Assembly: GCA_965656785.1 (NCBI GenBank)
Contig: CBFHLY010000005.1
Location: forward strand, 1 to 64,000
Source: JALQTD01 sp965656785
Lineage (GTDB): Bacteria; Bacteroidota; Bacteroidia; Flavobacteriales_D; Sanyastnellaceae
Direction of reading: 5' to 3'
Length of the DNA: 64,000 bases
Under the pieces are notes generated by a model. That model was not told where the DNA came from. It ran no database searches and saw only the letters and a program-made list of their open reading frames with translations. A program made the position numbers and the translations under genes. Below are positions 15,434-23,510 of the stretch, in pieces; position 1 is the first letter of the stretch; each line of letters begins with the position of its first letter.

Positions 15434-16516
15434 CTACCCCTTCCGGCGGGTGCGCGCAAGCCAGCTCGGCAAGACCAGCGCGCCAGCGAACAAGTACGGG
15501 AAGTAGGTGAACAGCCGCCACAAGACCGCGACCACCGCGAGGTAAGCCAGCCCCGTCACGTCCCCGAGGAACGCCGGCAACGCCACCTCGGCGAACCCGG
15601 CAGAACCCGGCGTCGGACTGATCATCAGGATGATCCACATCACCAATTGCCGCCCAAACACCGCGGCATGCGGCACCGTCTCAAAGAACACCAGCAACAG
15701 GCAATTCAAGGTGAGGTACCGCGCGCTCCACGAAGCCACGGTCGCGCCCATCGCGCGCACCCACAAGCGCATCCCTTGTCCCCGCATCGCATCGGAGGCG
15801 ATGACCAAATCCGCCGTCCACGCTTCGATGCGCGGCTGCCAACGGCGCAGCGGCCGCCAACCAAACCACCGGTTCAACCTCCGCTCCACGGCCCGCGGTG
15901 CCACGAGGACCCCCAGCACGATGAGGGTGGTCAAGACCGCGATGAAACCGTATCCCACAAAAAAGAGCGGCTCGACCGGCCAATCGCCCGACGTGACCGG
16001 GAAGAACGCCCCGCCCGTCAGCGCCACGGCCACGGCCACGATGGGCACGGCAATGAGGTAAAACAGTTCGTCCATGAGGGCCGTCACAAAGACCGTCGCC
16101 ACGCTCCGGCCCACGGGCAGCCCCTCCCGCTTCAAGATCAGGATGGCCACCGCCGATCCGCCTACCACGCTCGGCGTCAAGGCGGAAGCGAATTCCCAAA
16201 GCACGATCGAGCTGAACGCCGACCGCCAATTCAGCTGCCCGAGCCCGAGGATGCGGAGGCGCACCATGTAGGCCGCGTCGCGCACGAGTACGCAAGCCAC
16301 CGCGCCGATGAGGGCCCAGGACGCTCGGGGGCTCCACGTGAATTGGGCAAGGAGCGCGCCCGTCGTCGTTTGGTCCCCCGTCGCCGGGTCGCGCACGGGG
16401 TCGTCCCACGACGCGTCGAGCATCCACCACGCCACGCCGATGCCGAGGACAAGGGGCAGGAGCACCTTCACGGGGGACAGCGCGCGCTTCAGTCGGTGGG
16501 TTTCGGAGCTGGACAC
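15434..16516 (-). CDS. Flippase-like membrane protein (LPG synthase TM domain family)
   Basis: A 360-residue protein with about eight transmembrane helices, belonging to the lysylphosphatidylglycerol synthase transmembrane-domain/UPF0104 family. Family marks are the helix pair around FASALTPSVVGGSAVAILILKREG and the motif LMISPTPGSAGFAEVALPAFLG. No cytosolic synthetase domain is present, so it is a stand-alone membrane part, probably moving a lipid or lipid-linked sugar. The start is a GTG at 16516 (first residues MSSSETHRLKR); no ATG fits without losing the first helix. It lies 14 bases after the radical SAM gene, probably in one operon. Confidence 0.85.
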   Translation of the reverse strand: MSSSETHRLKRALSPVKVLLPLVLGIGVAWWMLDASWDDPVRDPATGDQTTTGALLAQFTWSPRASWALIGAVACVLVRDAAYMVRLRILGLGQLNWRSAFSSIVLWEFASALTPSVVGGSAVAILILKREGLPVGRSVATVFVTALMDELFYLIAVPIVAVAVALTGGAFFPVTSGDWPVEPLFFVGYGFIAVLTTLIVLGVLVAPRAVERRLNRWFGWRPLRRWQPRIEAWTADLVIASDAMRGQGMRLWVRAMGATVASWSARYLTLNCLLLVFFETVPHAAVFGRQLVMWIILMISPTPGSAGFAEVALPAFLGDVTGLAYLAVVAVLWRLFTYFPYLFAGALVLPSWLARTRRKG

Positions 16517-16530
16517 GACTCGAAGGTACG

Positions 16531-17562
16531 TCAGGCGTAGACTTCGGTGCCCTCGGAGCAGTTCTGGCACATGGGGATATCGGCCCGGGCGGTGAAGAGC
16601 TGCTGGCGGAAGGCGGCGTAGGGTGCGCTGTGCCAAATCTCCCGAAACGGCCGGTCGCCCGCGCGCCCCATGCTGTGGTGGGCGTCCTTGTCGAAGCAGC
16701 AGGGGACGACTTGGCCGTCCCAGGTGATGACGCAGCCCTGCCACATGCGCCAGCAGGAGTTGTCGAGGGGGTTGCGGAGGCGCCACCGGCCGTCGTCGCT
16801 GCGGTCGTAGCGGCGGAAGGTGGGGTCCTCGGTCAGGAGGGGGTGGCCGTCGTGCGGGTCGTCGAGTTGGGCCGTTTTCAGGTCGAGCTCGTCGACGCCG
16901 TACTCGCGGGCGAGCTGGCGGATCTCGGGGACTTGGTGTTCGTTGGGGCCGACGACGAGGAATTGCCAAACCACGTGGGGCGTGGCCGAGCCGGCAGCGC
17001 GCCGGGCTTCGAGGACGTTGCGGGTGCCGTCGAGGACGCGCTGGAGTTGGCCGCCGACCCGATAGGCCGCGTAGGCTTCTTGGGTGGTGCCGTCGATGCT
17101 GACGATGAGGCGGTCGAGGCCGGAGGCGACGAGGCGCTCGGCGCGTTCGGGCGTGAGGTAGTGGGCGTTCGTGGAGGTGGAGGTGTAGACGCGCCGGGCT
17201 TTGCAGGTGCGAACGAGGTCGTCGAACTGCTTGTGGAGGGTGGGCTCGCCTTGGAAGTAGAGGTTGACGTAGACGAGGCTCGAGCGGAGTTCGTCGAGGA
17301 TCGGGCCGAGCAGTTCGGGGTTGAGCATGCCCGTTGGGCGGGTGAAGGACCGGAGGCCGGAGGGGCATTCGGGGCACCGGAGGTTGCAGCTCGTCGTGGG
17401 CTCGATGCTCAGGCTCATCGGGAGGGCGCGTTGCTCGGCCGGGCCGCCGCGGCGGGCGCGGCGGAACCCTGCGTGGAGGGCCAAGGCGTTGCGGAGGCGC
17501 TGGGGGGTGAGGGGGGCGAGGCGGCGGATGCGGTCGCGCAGGATTTGGCCTGAAAAGCGCAT
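16531..17562 (-). CDS. Radical SAM/SPASM domain protein
   Basis: A 343-residue iron-sulfur enzyme. The radical SAM cluster motif CNLRCPEC uses Cys59, Cys63 and Cys66. Glycine-rich and SAM-contacting segments YFQGEPTLHKQF and VSIDGTTQEAY follow. A C-terminal SPASM-type region holds more cysteines (SCWRMWQGC, VVPCCFDKD, MCQNCSEG) for an auxiliary cluster. Such proteins modify peptides or small molecules; the substrate is not apparent and no small precursor peptide gene is next to it. The N-terminal 45 residues are unusually arginine-rich. ATG 17562 is chosen; the longer frame upstream is antisense to the DUF3109 gene. Confidence 0.88.
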   Translation of the reverse strand: MRFSGQILRDRIRRLAPLTPQRLRNALALHAGFRRARRGGPAEQRALPMSLSIEPTTSCNLRCPECPSGLRSFTRPTGMLNPELLGPILDELRSSLVYVNLYFQGEPTLHKQFDDLVRTCKARRVYTSTSTNAHYLTPERAERLVASGLDRLIVSIDGTTQEAYAAYRVGGQLQRVLDGTRNVLEARRAAGSATPHVVWQFLVVGPNEHQVPEIRQLAREYGVDELDLKTAQLDDPHDGHPLLTEDPTFRRYDRSDDGRWRLRNPLDNSCWRMWQGCVITWDGQVVPCCFDKDAHHSMGRAGDRPFREIWHSAPYAAFRQQLFTARADIPMCQNCSEGTEVYA

Positions 17563-17591
17563 GGACTCAAAATTAAGCCCGTTCTGCTGAT

Positions 17592-17599
17592 TACCTTCG
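17592..17599 (+). promoter_or_regulatory. -7 promoter box of the DUF3109 gene
   Basis: TACCTTCG, the TTCG variant of TAnnTTTG, ends five bases before ATG 17605, predicting a near-leaderless transcript. Confidence 0.55.
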
Positions 17600-17604
17600 C
17601 TTGC

Positions 17605-18183
17605 ATGATTGCCATCGGAAACACCCTGCTTTCGGAAGACCTGTTCGATCAGCTGTTCGCCTGTGATCTCAAGGCGTGCAAGGGCGCTTGCTGCGTGGAA
17701 GGCGAAAGCGGTGCGCCGCTCGAGGCGGATGAGTTGGACCAAATCGCGAAGGTGTTCGAAACCATCAAGCCGCGCCTGCGGCCCGAAGCCCTCGCGGTCA
17801 TCGACGAGGTGGGGCTTTACGAAATCGACTCCGACGGAGACCACGTGACGCCCATCATCAACGGGCGCGAGTGCGTCTACGCGACGTTCGATGCCGATGG
17901 CACCGCGAAATGCGCCTTTGAGCAAGCTTGGCGGGACGGGGAAACCGACTGGCCCAAGCCCATCAGCTGCCACCTGTACCCGATTCGCCTCAAGGAACTG
18001 CACGACTTCACGGCCTTGAATTACCACCGGTGGCCCATTTGCGATGGCGCGCGGTCGTGTGGGGTGAAGGCCGGGATTTCGGTGCTGGAGTTTTGCAAGA
18101 CGTCGCTGGTGCGGCGGTTTGGGGAAGCGTGGTACGAGGAGGCGCTGGAGGTGTACCGGGTTTGGAAGGCGGAGCGGTCATGA
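17605..18183 (+). CDS. DUF3109 family cysteine-rich protein
   Basis: A 192-residue soluble protein rich in cysteine. Cys20, Cys25, Cys29 and Cys30 cluster in FACDLKACKGACCVEGE, and later ones appear in RECVY, KCAFEQA, ISCHLYPIR, PICDGARSCGV and LEFCKTSL. This is the arrangement of DUF3109, related to YkgJ-type putative zinc or iron-sulfur binding proteins. The biochemical role is unknown. The stop overlaps the start of the OmpA-like gene as ATGA, so the two are probably co-translated. Confidence 0.88.
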   Translation: MIAIGNTLLSEDLFDQLFACDLKACKGACCVEGESGAPLEADELDQIAKVFETIKPRLRPEALAVIDEVGLYEIDSDGDHVTPIINGRECVYATFDADGTAKCAFEQAWRDGETDWPKPISCHLYPIRLKELHDFTALNYHRWPICDGARSCGVKAGISVLEFCKTSLVRRFGEAWYEEALEVYRVWKAERS

Positions 18184-19667
18184 GGTTTCTGCTCGTCTTG
18201 CTCGGGTGCTGGGCGGGCTTCGTGGCGGCGCAGTCGCCGTTCGCGTCGATGTGGGGTGCGGAGTGGCACGAGGGGCCGTGGGAGGTTCCTGTGCCGACAG
18301 AGGGCGTCAACTCGACGGCGCATGAGATGCTGTTGGGGGCGAGCGAGGGGGGGCTGGTTGTGGGGCGGATGAACGTGCAGTTTGACGCCCAATGGTGGGA
18401 GCAGACGGCGGATTGGAGTCCCTTGGTGACGAGCCGATTGGGGCGGCCGGATGCGTTCGATGCGTTGGAGCCGATGGGCGGGTGGGGGTTGAAGTCGCCG
18501 GCTTGGCCCGGGTTGGGGGAGGTGACGCATTTGGCTTACGACGGGTCGCGGGAGTGGGCGGTGCTTTCGGCGTACCGGGATGCGGAGCGGGAGGATGTGG
18601 ATTTGTTTTTGGTGTCCCGGACGCGGGAGGGGTGGGGGGAGCCGCGGCCGTTGGATGCGTTGAACACGCCTTACAACGAGGTGTTTCCGAATTGGATCGG
18701 GGGGAGGTTGGTGTTCGGGAGCGATCGGCCGGGGGGTGCGGGTGGATTTGCTTTGTATGTGAGCGATCGGTGGTCGTCGTTCAAGGCGGTGGAGCGGCTG
18801 GGGGAGCCGTTGAATGGGCCGGGCGACGACGTGGCGGCGATGGCGACGGGTGCGGGGTGGTACGTGTGCACGGCGCGGCGCGGGGGGCAGGGGGGATTGG
18901 ACATTTGGTGGGTGGGGCGTGCGGATGACCGGGAGGAAGTGCCGATGGCGGCGGGTTGGGTGCTGCGGGTGCTGCGGGGCGATGGTTCGGTTTGGGAGGG
19001 GGCGGAGCTGGTGTTGCGGGGGGTGGATGGAGCGATTTGGTTGCGCGAGGTGCAGGGGGCGGATTGGATGCCGTTGGATGGGGTGCCGCTGGAGGATCAA
19101 TTCTCTGCGGTGGTGAACGCGGAGGTTCCGGGGAATGGGATGTTGGAGTTGAGGCGGTTGTCGGATGGGCGGGCGATGCGGTTGCCGGTCCGTTCGGGCG
19201 TGCCGTTCGTTTTGAACTTGTTGGCGCTCGAGTTGATGGGGGAGCTGGATTTGGTGCAGTGGGAGGACACGACGCAGCTGGCGGAGCCGTTTTCTTCGGT
19301 CCAAATCCTGTTCGCTCCCAACGCCACGGCGATGGACGAGTTGGGGGAGGCCGAATTGGCTCGGTGGTGGGACCGCTGGACGGGCGATGATTCGGGGCCC
19401 GTCACGGGGGAACTGATCGTGACGGGGTTCGCGGATGCTTCGGGCACGTCGGCGCGGAATGAGCGGGTGAGCCGGTTGCGTGCGGAGGCCGTTCGGGACT
19501 GGTTGGTGGCGCAAGGGGCGCCCGCGGACCGGGTGATCGTTCGGGCGCAATCGGATCGGAATCCCTTACCCGATGCGGGGTGGGAGCGGGTTGCGCGGCT
19601 GCAGCCGAGGTATGCAGAGCTGGTGCCGTGCGAGCGGCGGGTGGAGGTTCGGTGGGGGGCGTGGTGA
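18180..19667 (+). CDS. OmpA-family outer-membrane/periplasmic protein
   Basis: A 495-residue exported protein: signal peptide MRFLLVLLGCWAGFVAAQ, then a middle region with PD40-like beta segments (RLVFGSDRPGGAGGFALYVS, GLDIWWVG), and a C-terminal OmpA domain (roughly residues 400-495). The OmpA domain has VTGFADASGTSARNERVSRLRAEAV, close to the peptidoglycan-binding consensus. Flavobacterial PD40-OmpA proteins of this type link envelope layers and some relate to T9SS or gliding machinery; the exact role is unknown. The coding strand is extremely G-rich (many GGG, GCG, TTG, GTG codons). One ATTTGGCC word starts two bases after the stop. Confidence 0.85.
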   Translation: MRFLLVLLGCWAGFVAAQSPFASMWGAEWHEGPWEVPVPTEGVNSTAHEMLLGASEGGLVVGRMNVQFDAQWWEQTADWSPLVTSRLGRPDAFDALEPMGGWGLKSPAWPGLGEVTHLAYDGSREWAVLSAYRDAEREDVDLFLVSRTREGWGEPRPLDALNTPYNEVFPNWIGGRLVFGSDRPGGAGGFALYVSDRWSSFKAVERLGEPLNGPGDDVAAMATGAGWYVCTARRGGQGGLDIWWVGRADDREEVPMAAGWVLRVLRGDGSVWEGAELVLRGVDGAIWLREVQGADWMPLDGVPLEDQFSAVVNAEVPGNGMLELRRLSDGRAMRLPVRSGVPFVLNLLALELMGELDLVQWEDTTQLAEPFSSVQILFAPNATAMDELGEAELARWWDRWTGDDSGPVTGELIVTGFADASGTSARNERVSRLRAEAVRDWLVAQGAPADRVIVRAQSDRNPLPDAGWERVARLQPRYAELVPCERRVEVRWGAW

Positions 19668-19706
19668 GATTTGGCCTGCAACTGCCTGCTCGAGCTTGAG
19701 ATGCCC

Positions 19707-19714
19707 TAATTTTG
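19707..19714 (+). promoter_or_regulatory. -7 promoter box of the panD operon
   Basis: TAATTTTG matches TAnnTTTG exactly and ends four bases before the panD ATG. Transcription should begin at or beside the A of the start codon. Confidence 0.7.
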
Positions 19715-19718
19715 CACC

Positions 19719-20072
19719 ATGTTAGTGAACATGATGCGGGCGAAGCTGCACCGCTTGACCATCACGGAGGCCAACCTCAATTACATTGGAAGCATCACGC
19801 TCGATCCGGACCTGATTGAGGCGGCGGGGTTGCTCGACGGTGAACGCGTCCAAATCGTGAACGTGAACAACGGCGAACGGCTCGAGACCTACATCATCAC
19901 GGGGGAGCGCGGTTCCGGCGAGGTGTGCCTCAACGGTCCAGCGGCGCGCCGGGTGCAGGTGGGCGACGTCATCATCGTCATTGCGTACGGGATGATGGAG
20001 CTCGAGGAAGCGCGGTCGTTCAAGCCCACGGTCCTCTTTCCCGAAGAAGGCACGAACCGATTGACGTCATGA
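19719..20072 (+). CDS. panD: Aspartate 1-decarboxylase
   Basis: A 117-residue pyruvoyl enzyme that makes beta-alanine from aspartate for pantothenate/CoA synthesis. The self-cleavage site is Gly24-Ser25 in NYIGSITLD. Other family motifs are HRLTITEANLNY, LNGPAARRVQVGDVIIVIAYG and PTVLFPEEGTN. Length is normal. It heads a three-gene operon: its stop overlaps the start of the membrane gene as ATGA. Confidence 0.97.
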   Translation: MLVNMMRAKLHRLTITEANLNYIGSITLDPDLIEAAGLLDGERVQIVNVNNGERLETYIITGERGSGEVCLNGPAARRVQVGDVIIVIAYGMMELEEARSFKPTVLFPEEGTNRLTS

Positions 20073-21046
20073 ATGCGAAGAAGGCCGTGACGTATTTGGC
20101 CTTCTTGGGCATCGGAGCGCTGCTGTTTTACCTCGCGGCGGCGGCGGTGGAGGATTGGGACGCGTTGAAGCGCGACATGCAATCGGCGTCTTGGCCGGGC
20201 ATTGCGGCTTCGTTCGTGATGGGCTACCTCGCCATTGTGAGCCGTGGGATGCGGTGGTTGCTCCTGCTCGATCCCCTCGGGCACAAGCCGAAGGGCGCGC
20301 ACAGCGTGCACGCGGTGGCCTTCGCTTACTTCGCGAATACATTTGTTCCCCGCTCGGGTGAATTGGCCCGATGCGCGGCCTTGAACCAAACCGACAACAT
20401 CCCCGTGGACCAACTTTTCGGTACGGTCATCAGCGAACGGGTCATCGATTTCGTCTTCCTCTTTCTCCTGACGGCCATCGCGGTAGTCGGCAACCTCGAT
20501 GCGTTTGCGCTGTTGTTGGAAACGATGGAGCTTCCTGCCGGCCAAGGGTTGTTCTTGGTGGGCGGTTTGGGGGTGGTGGCGGCCGGGCTGTTTTGGGCCT
20601 TCCGGAAGCCGCTGATGAAATGGGGGCCGGTGGCGAAGGTCGTGGCGTTTTTGTTGGGCGTTTGGGAAGGGCTGATCAGCATTCGGCACATGCGCCGCAA
20701 GGGCCTGTTCATTGCGCACACGGCCTTCATTTGGACGATGTACTTCTTGATGGCGTACGTGATTTTCCAAAGCATTGACCGGTTGGCCGGCATCGGGGTG
20801 TTGGAAGCCGTTTTCGTCATGGTGGCGGGCGGTTTTGGCATGGTGATGCCGGCTCCGGGAGGCATTGGGGCGTACCATTGGGCCGTGAAATTGGCGTTTG
20901 TGGCGTTGGGATACGAGGGCGATTTGGGATTCGCGGTGGCGAACGTGGTTTGGTTTACCCAAACAGCGATGATCATCCTCACCGGGGGCATTGCCTACCT
21001 GGCCTTGTTGTGGTTCCGCGTGCGCAAGGACCAAATCGCGCAATGA
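20069..21046 (+). CDS. Flippase-like membrane protein (LPG synthase TM domain family)
   Basis: A 325-residue protein with about eight transmembrane helices. Family segments are SRGMRWLLLLDPLGHKP, FANTFVPRSGELARCAALNQ, ISERVIDFVFLFLL and MVMPAPGGIGAYHWAVK. It belongs to the same broad family as the protein at 15434-16516, again without a synthetase domain. It overlaps panD and the heptose adenylyltransferase gene by four bases each (ATGA), so all three are translationally coupled. Linkage to a heptose gene suggests a role with envelope glycolipids, which is inference only. Confidence 0.88.
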   Translation: MNAKKAVTYLAFLGIGALLFYLAAAAVEDWDALKRDMQSASWPGIAASFVMGYLAIVSRGMRWLLLLDPLGHKPKGAHSVHAVAFAYFANTFVPRSGELARCAALNQTDNIPVDQLFGTVISERVIDFVFLFLLTAIAVVGNLDAFALLLETMELPAGQGLFLVGGLGVVAAGLFWAFRKPLMKWGPVAKVVAFLLGVWEGLISIRHMRRKGLFIAHTAFIWTMYFLMAYVIFQSIDRLAGIGVLEAVFVMVAGGFGMVMPAPGGIGAYHWAVKLAFVALGYEGDLGFAVANVVWFTQTAMIILTGGIAYLALLWFRVRKDQIAQ

Positions 21047-21516
21047 CCATCGAAGACCGCGTCGCCGCCTGGAAAGCGGAGGGGCTCCGCGTGGTCTTCA
21101 CGAATGGGGTGTTCGACTTGCTTCATCGCGGTCACGTGACCTACCTGGCAGCGGCTCGCGCCCTCGGCGACCGGCTCGTAGTAGGCGTGAACGACGATGC
21201 GAGCGTGAAGCGGTTGAACAAGGGGCCGGAACGCCCCATCAACGCGGTGGAGGACCGGTGCTTCGTATTGGAAGCCCTGAGCGCCGTGGACGCCACTGCG
21301 GTGTTCTCCGAGGACACCCCTGCGGCCCTCATCGCGGCCCTTGAACCGGACGTGCTGGTGAAGGGCGGCGATTACGACCCGGACGAAACGGACCCGTTGA
21401 ATCCGCGCTACCTCGTCGGCCGCGATGCCGTGCTCGCTCGCGGCGGCTCGGTGGTCGCCATCCCCCTCGTGGCCGGCCATTCTACCACCGGCATGATCCG
21501 CCGCTCGAAGGCATGA
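21043..21516 (+). CDS. rfaE2: D-glycero-beta-D-manno-heptose 1-phosphate adenylyltransferase
   Basis: A 157-residue nucleotidyltransferase equal to the C-terminal (HldE-C) half of RfaE, making ADP-heptose for lipopolysaccharide. It has TNGVFDLLHRGHVTYL with the HxGH motif at residues 28-31, and the second motif near the end, GHSTTGMIRRSK. The separate kinase domain is not in the window. ATG 21043 overlaps the preceding stop as ATGA. A hairpin terminator directly follows. Confidence 0.93.
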   Translation: MTIEDRVAAWKAEGLRVVFTNGVFDLLHRGHVTYLAAARALGDRLVVGVNDDASVKRLNKGPERPINAVEDRCFVLEALSAVDATAVFSEDTPAALIAALEPDVLVKGGDYDPDETDPLNPRYLVGRDAVLARGGSVVAIPLVAGHSTTGMIRRSKA

Positions 21517-21517
21517 A

Positions 21518-21546
21518 AAAAGCCGGCCCTCAACGGACCGGCTTTT
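21518..21546. terminator. Intrinsic terminator between rfaE2 and accC
   Basis: Complementary arms AAAAGCCGG (21518-21526) and CCGGCTTTT (21538-21546) lie just after the rfaE2 stop. T and A tracts at either end would let it serve both this operon and the converging accBC transcript. Confidence 0.85.
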
Positions 21547-21564
21547 CCCTCGAAGCACTCGGCT

Positions 21565-22899
21565 TCAAATCGTTTCTTCTTCCAAAAACTTCGTGGTGAA
21601 GTCCCCGCTGCGGAACCGCTCGTTGCGCATCAAGCGCTGGTGGAACGGAATGGTCGTCTTCACGCCTTCGATGACGTATTCGTCGAGGGCGCGTTGCATT
21701 TTCAAGATGGCCTCCTCCCGCGTCTGAGCGACCACGATGAGCTTGGAAATCATGCTGTCGTAGAACGGTGGAATTTGGTAGCCCGCATAAACGTGCGTGT
21801 CGATGCGCACCCCGTGTCCGCCCGGCCCGTGATAGACCGTGATTTTGCCTGGGCACGGCGCGAAGTTCCGGTCGGGATCCTCCGCGTTGATGCGGCATTG
21901 AATGGAGTGCATTTGCGGGTAGTAGTTCTTCCCGCTGATGGGTTCTCCTGCGGCGAGTTTGATTTGCTCCTTGACCAAATCATAATTCACCACTTCCTCC
22001 GTAATCGTATGCTCGACCTGGATGCGCGTATTCATCTCCATGAAGTAGAAATTCCGGTCGGCATCGACCAAAAACTCCACGGTGCCCACCCCTTCGTACT
22101 TCACCGCCTCGGCCGCTTTGATGGCCGCCTGCCCCATCTTCTCACGGAGCTCATCGGTCATGAACGGCGACGGGGTTTCCTCCACCAACTTCTGGTGGCG
22201 CCGTTGAATGGAGCAATCGCGCTCGGACAAATGGCAGGCCTTGCCGCGCTGGTCCGATGCGATCTGGATCTCGATGTGGCGGGGTTCCACCACAAACTTC
22301 TCCATGTACATGCCGTCGTTTCCAAAGGCGGCGGCAGCTTCGCGGCGCGTGGTTTCCCAGGCCATGGTCAAGTCGTCGTCGTTGTGGCAGACCTTCATGC
22401 CTTTCCCACCGCCACCCGCGGTGGCTTTCATCATGATGGGGTAGCCGATTTGTGCGGCGATTTCCTTGGCTTCCTCGAGCGACTCCAAGATGCCTTCGCT
22501 GCCCGGAATCGTGGGGACTCCTGCAGCTTTCATGGTGGTTTTGGCCGAGGCCTTGTCGCCCATCGCCTCGATCATCTCGGGACTCGCACCGATGAATTTG
22601 ATGTTGTTCTCGGCACAAATCCGCGAAAAGTTCGCGTTCTCACTCAAAAAGCCGTAGCCGGGGTGGATGGCGTCGGCGTTTGTAATCTCCGCCGCAGCGA
22701 TGATGTTCGGAATTTTCAAATACGATTCGCTGCTCCGGGCCGGCCCGATGCACACAGCCTCGTCGGCAAACCGAACGTGCAAACTGTCCGCATCTGCCGT
22801 TGAGTAGACGGCTACGGTCTTGATGCCCATTTCCTTGCAGGTGCGGATGACGCGCAAGGCGATTTCTCCGCGGTTCGCAATCAGGATTTTGTTGAACAT
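21565..22899 (-). CDS. accC: Acetyl-CoA carboxylase, biotin carboxylase subunit
   Basis: A 444-residue ATP-grasp enzyme that carboxylates biotin on AccB, the first step of fatty-acid synthesis. It opens MFNKILIANRGEIALRVIRT. It contains the glycine-rich ATP lid KATAGGGGKGMKV, the HIEIQIASDQ segment and the catalytic FMEMNTRIQVEHTITE region. Length matches the family. It lies 11 bases after accB in the same operon, with the terminator at 21518-21546 downstream. Confidence 0.98.
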   Translation of the reverse strand: MFNKILIANRGEIALRVIRTCKEMGIKTVAVYSTADADSLHVRFADEAVCIGPARSSESYLKIPNIIAAAEITNADAIHPGYGFLSENANFSRICAENNIKFIGASPEMIEAMGDKASAKTTMKAAGVPTIPGSEGILESLEEAKEIAAQIGYPIMMKATAGGGGKGMKVCHNDDDLTMAWETTRREAAAAFGNDGMYMEKFVVEPRHIEIQIASDQRGKACHLSERDCSIQRRHQKLVEETPSPFMTDELREKMGQAAIKAAEAVKYEGVGTVEFLVDADRNFYFMEMNTRIQVEHTITEEVVNYDLVKEQIKLAAGEPISGKNYYPQMHSIQCRINAEDPDRNFAPCPGKITVYHGPGGHGVRIDTHVYAGYQIPPFYDSMISKLIVVAQTREEAILKMQRALDEYVIEGVKTTIPFHQRLMRNERFRSGDFTTKFLEEETI

Positions 22900-22910
22900 G
22901 GCGTGGCGGT

Positions 22911-23432
22911 TCAGCTCGGGTCGACGAGGAACAACGGCTGGTCGTACTCGACCGGCGTGTTGTCGTCTACGAGGACCTTGACGATTTTACCGGAGACCTC
23001 GCTTTCGATTTCGTTGAAGAGCTTCATCGCTTCGATGACGCACAAAACGGAGCCGCTGCTCACGGTGCTGCCGACTTCCACGAAGCTCGGCTTGTCTGGC
23101 GAGGGCTTGCGGTAGAAGGTGCCGATCATCGGCGACTTGACCGTCACGTAGTTGTTTTCCTTTTCGTCCTTCGGCGCAGCCGCGGCGGGTGCAGGTGCGG
23201 CTACCGGAGCGGGCGCAGGAGCTGCAGCCGGTTGCGGGGGCATCATGGCCACCTGCGGCATTTGCATCGGGATGTGCGGCATCATCACCTCGTCGGCCTT
23301 TCCTTGGGCGCCACGGCGCTTCGGCAATTCGGATTTGATGGTGATTTTGAAGTCTTTCTTTTCGATTTCAACCTCGGTCACGCCAGCTTTGGCGATGAAC
23401 TTGATGAGGTCTTGGATTTCGCTGATGGTCAT
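22911..23432 (-). CDS. accB: Acetyl-CoA carboxylase, biotin carboxyl carrier protein
   Basis: A 173-residue carrier. A short N-terminal domain (MTISEIQDLIKFIAKAGVTE) is followed by a flexible Ala/Pro-rich linker (about residues 66-88) and the biotinyl domain. The biotinylated lysine is Lys137 in VIEAMKLFNEI. The linker also holds a methionine-rich patch (HIPMQMPQVAMM). Promoter box TAATTTCG (23458-23465) lies 25 bases upstream. Confidence 0.97.
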   Translation of the reverse strand: MTISEIQDLIKFIAKAGVTEVEIEKKDFKITIKSELPKRRGAQGKADEVMMPHIPMQMPQVAMMPPQPAAAPAPAPVAAPAPAAAAPKDEKENNYVTVKSPMIGTFYRKPSPDKPSFVEVGSTVSSGSVLCVIEAMKLFNEIESEVSGKIVKVLVDDNTPVEYDQPLFLVDPS

Positions 23433-23457
23433 GGTTCTCGGCGATTTAGTGTTAGGG

Positions 23458-23465
23458 CGAAATTA
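23458..23465 (-). promoter_or_regulatory. -7 promoter box of accBC
   Basis: Minus-strand TAATTTCG (TTCG variant), 25 bases before the accB ATG, in the gap after fabH. Confidence 0.5.
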
Positions 23466-23510
23466 CGGCACAGCCGTGCGTTTCCCCCAAGAGTAAACAG
23501 TTGAATTCGT

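Noticed and set aside
16531..18183. RiPP-type peptide modification locus built on the radical SAM/SPASM gene
   Set aside because: No short precursor peptide, protease or exporter lies nearby; the neighbours are a flippase-like protein and DUF3109. The idea cannot be excluded but has no support in the sequence.
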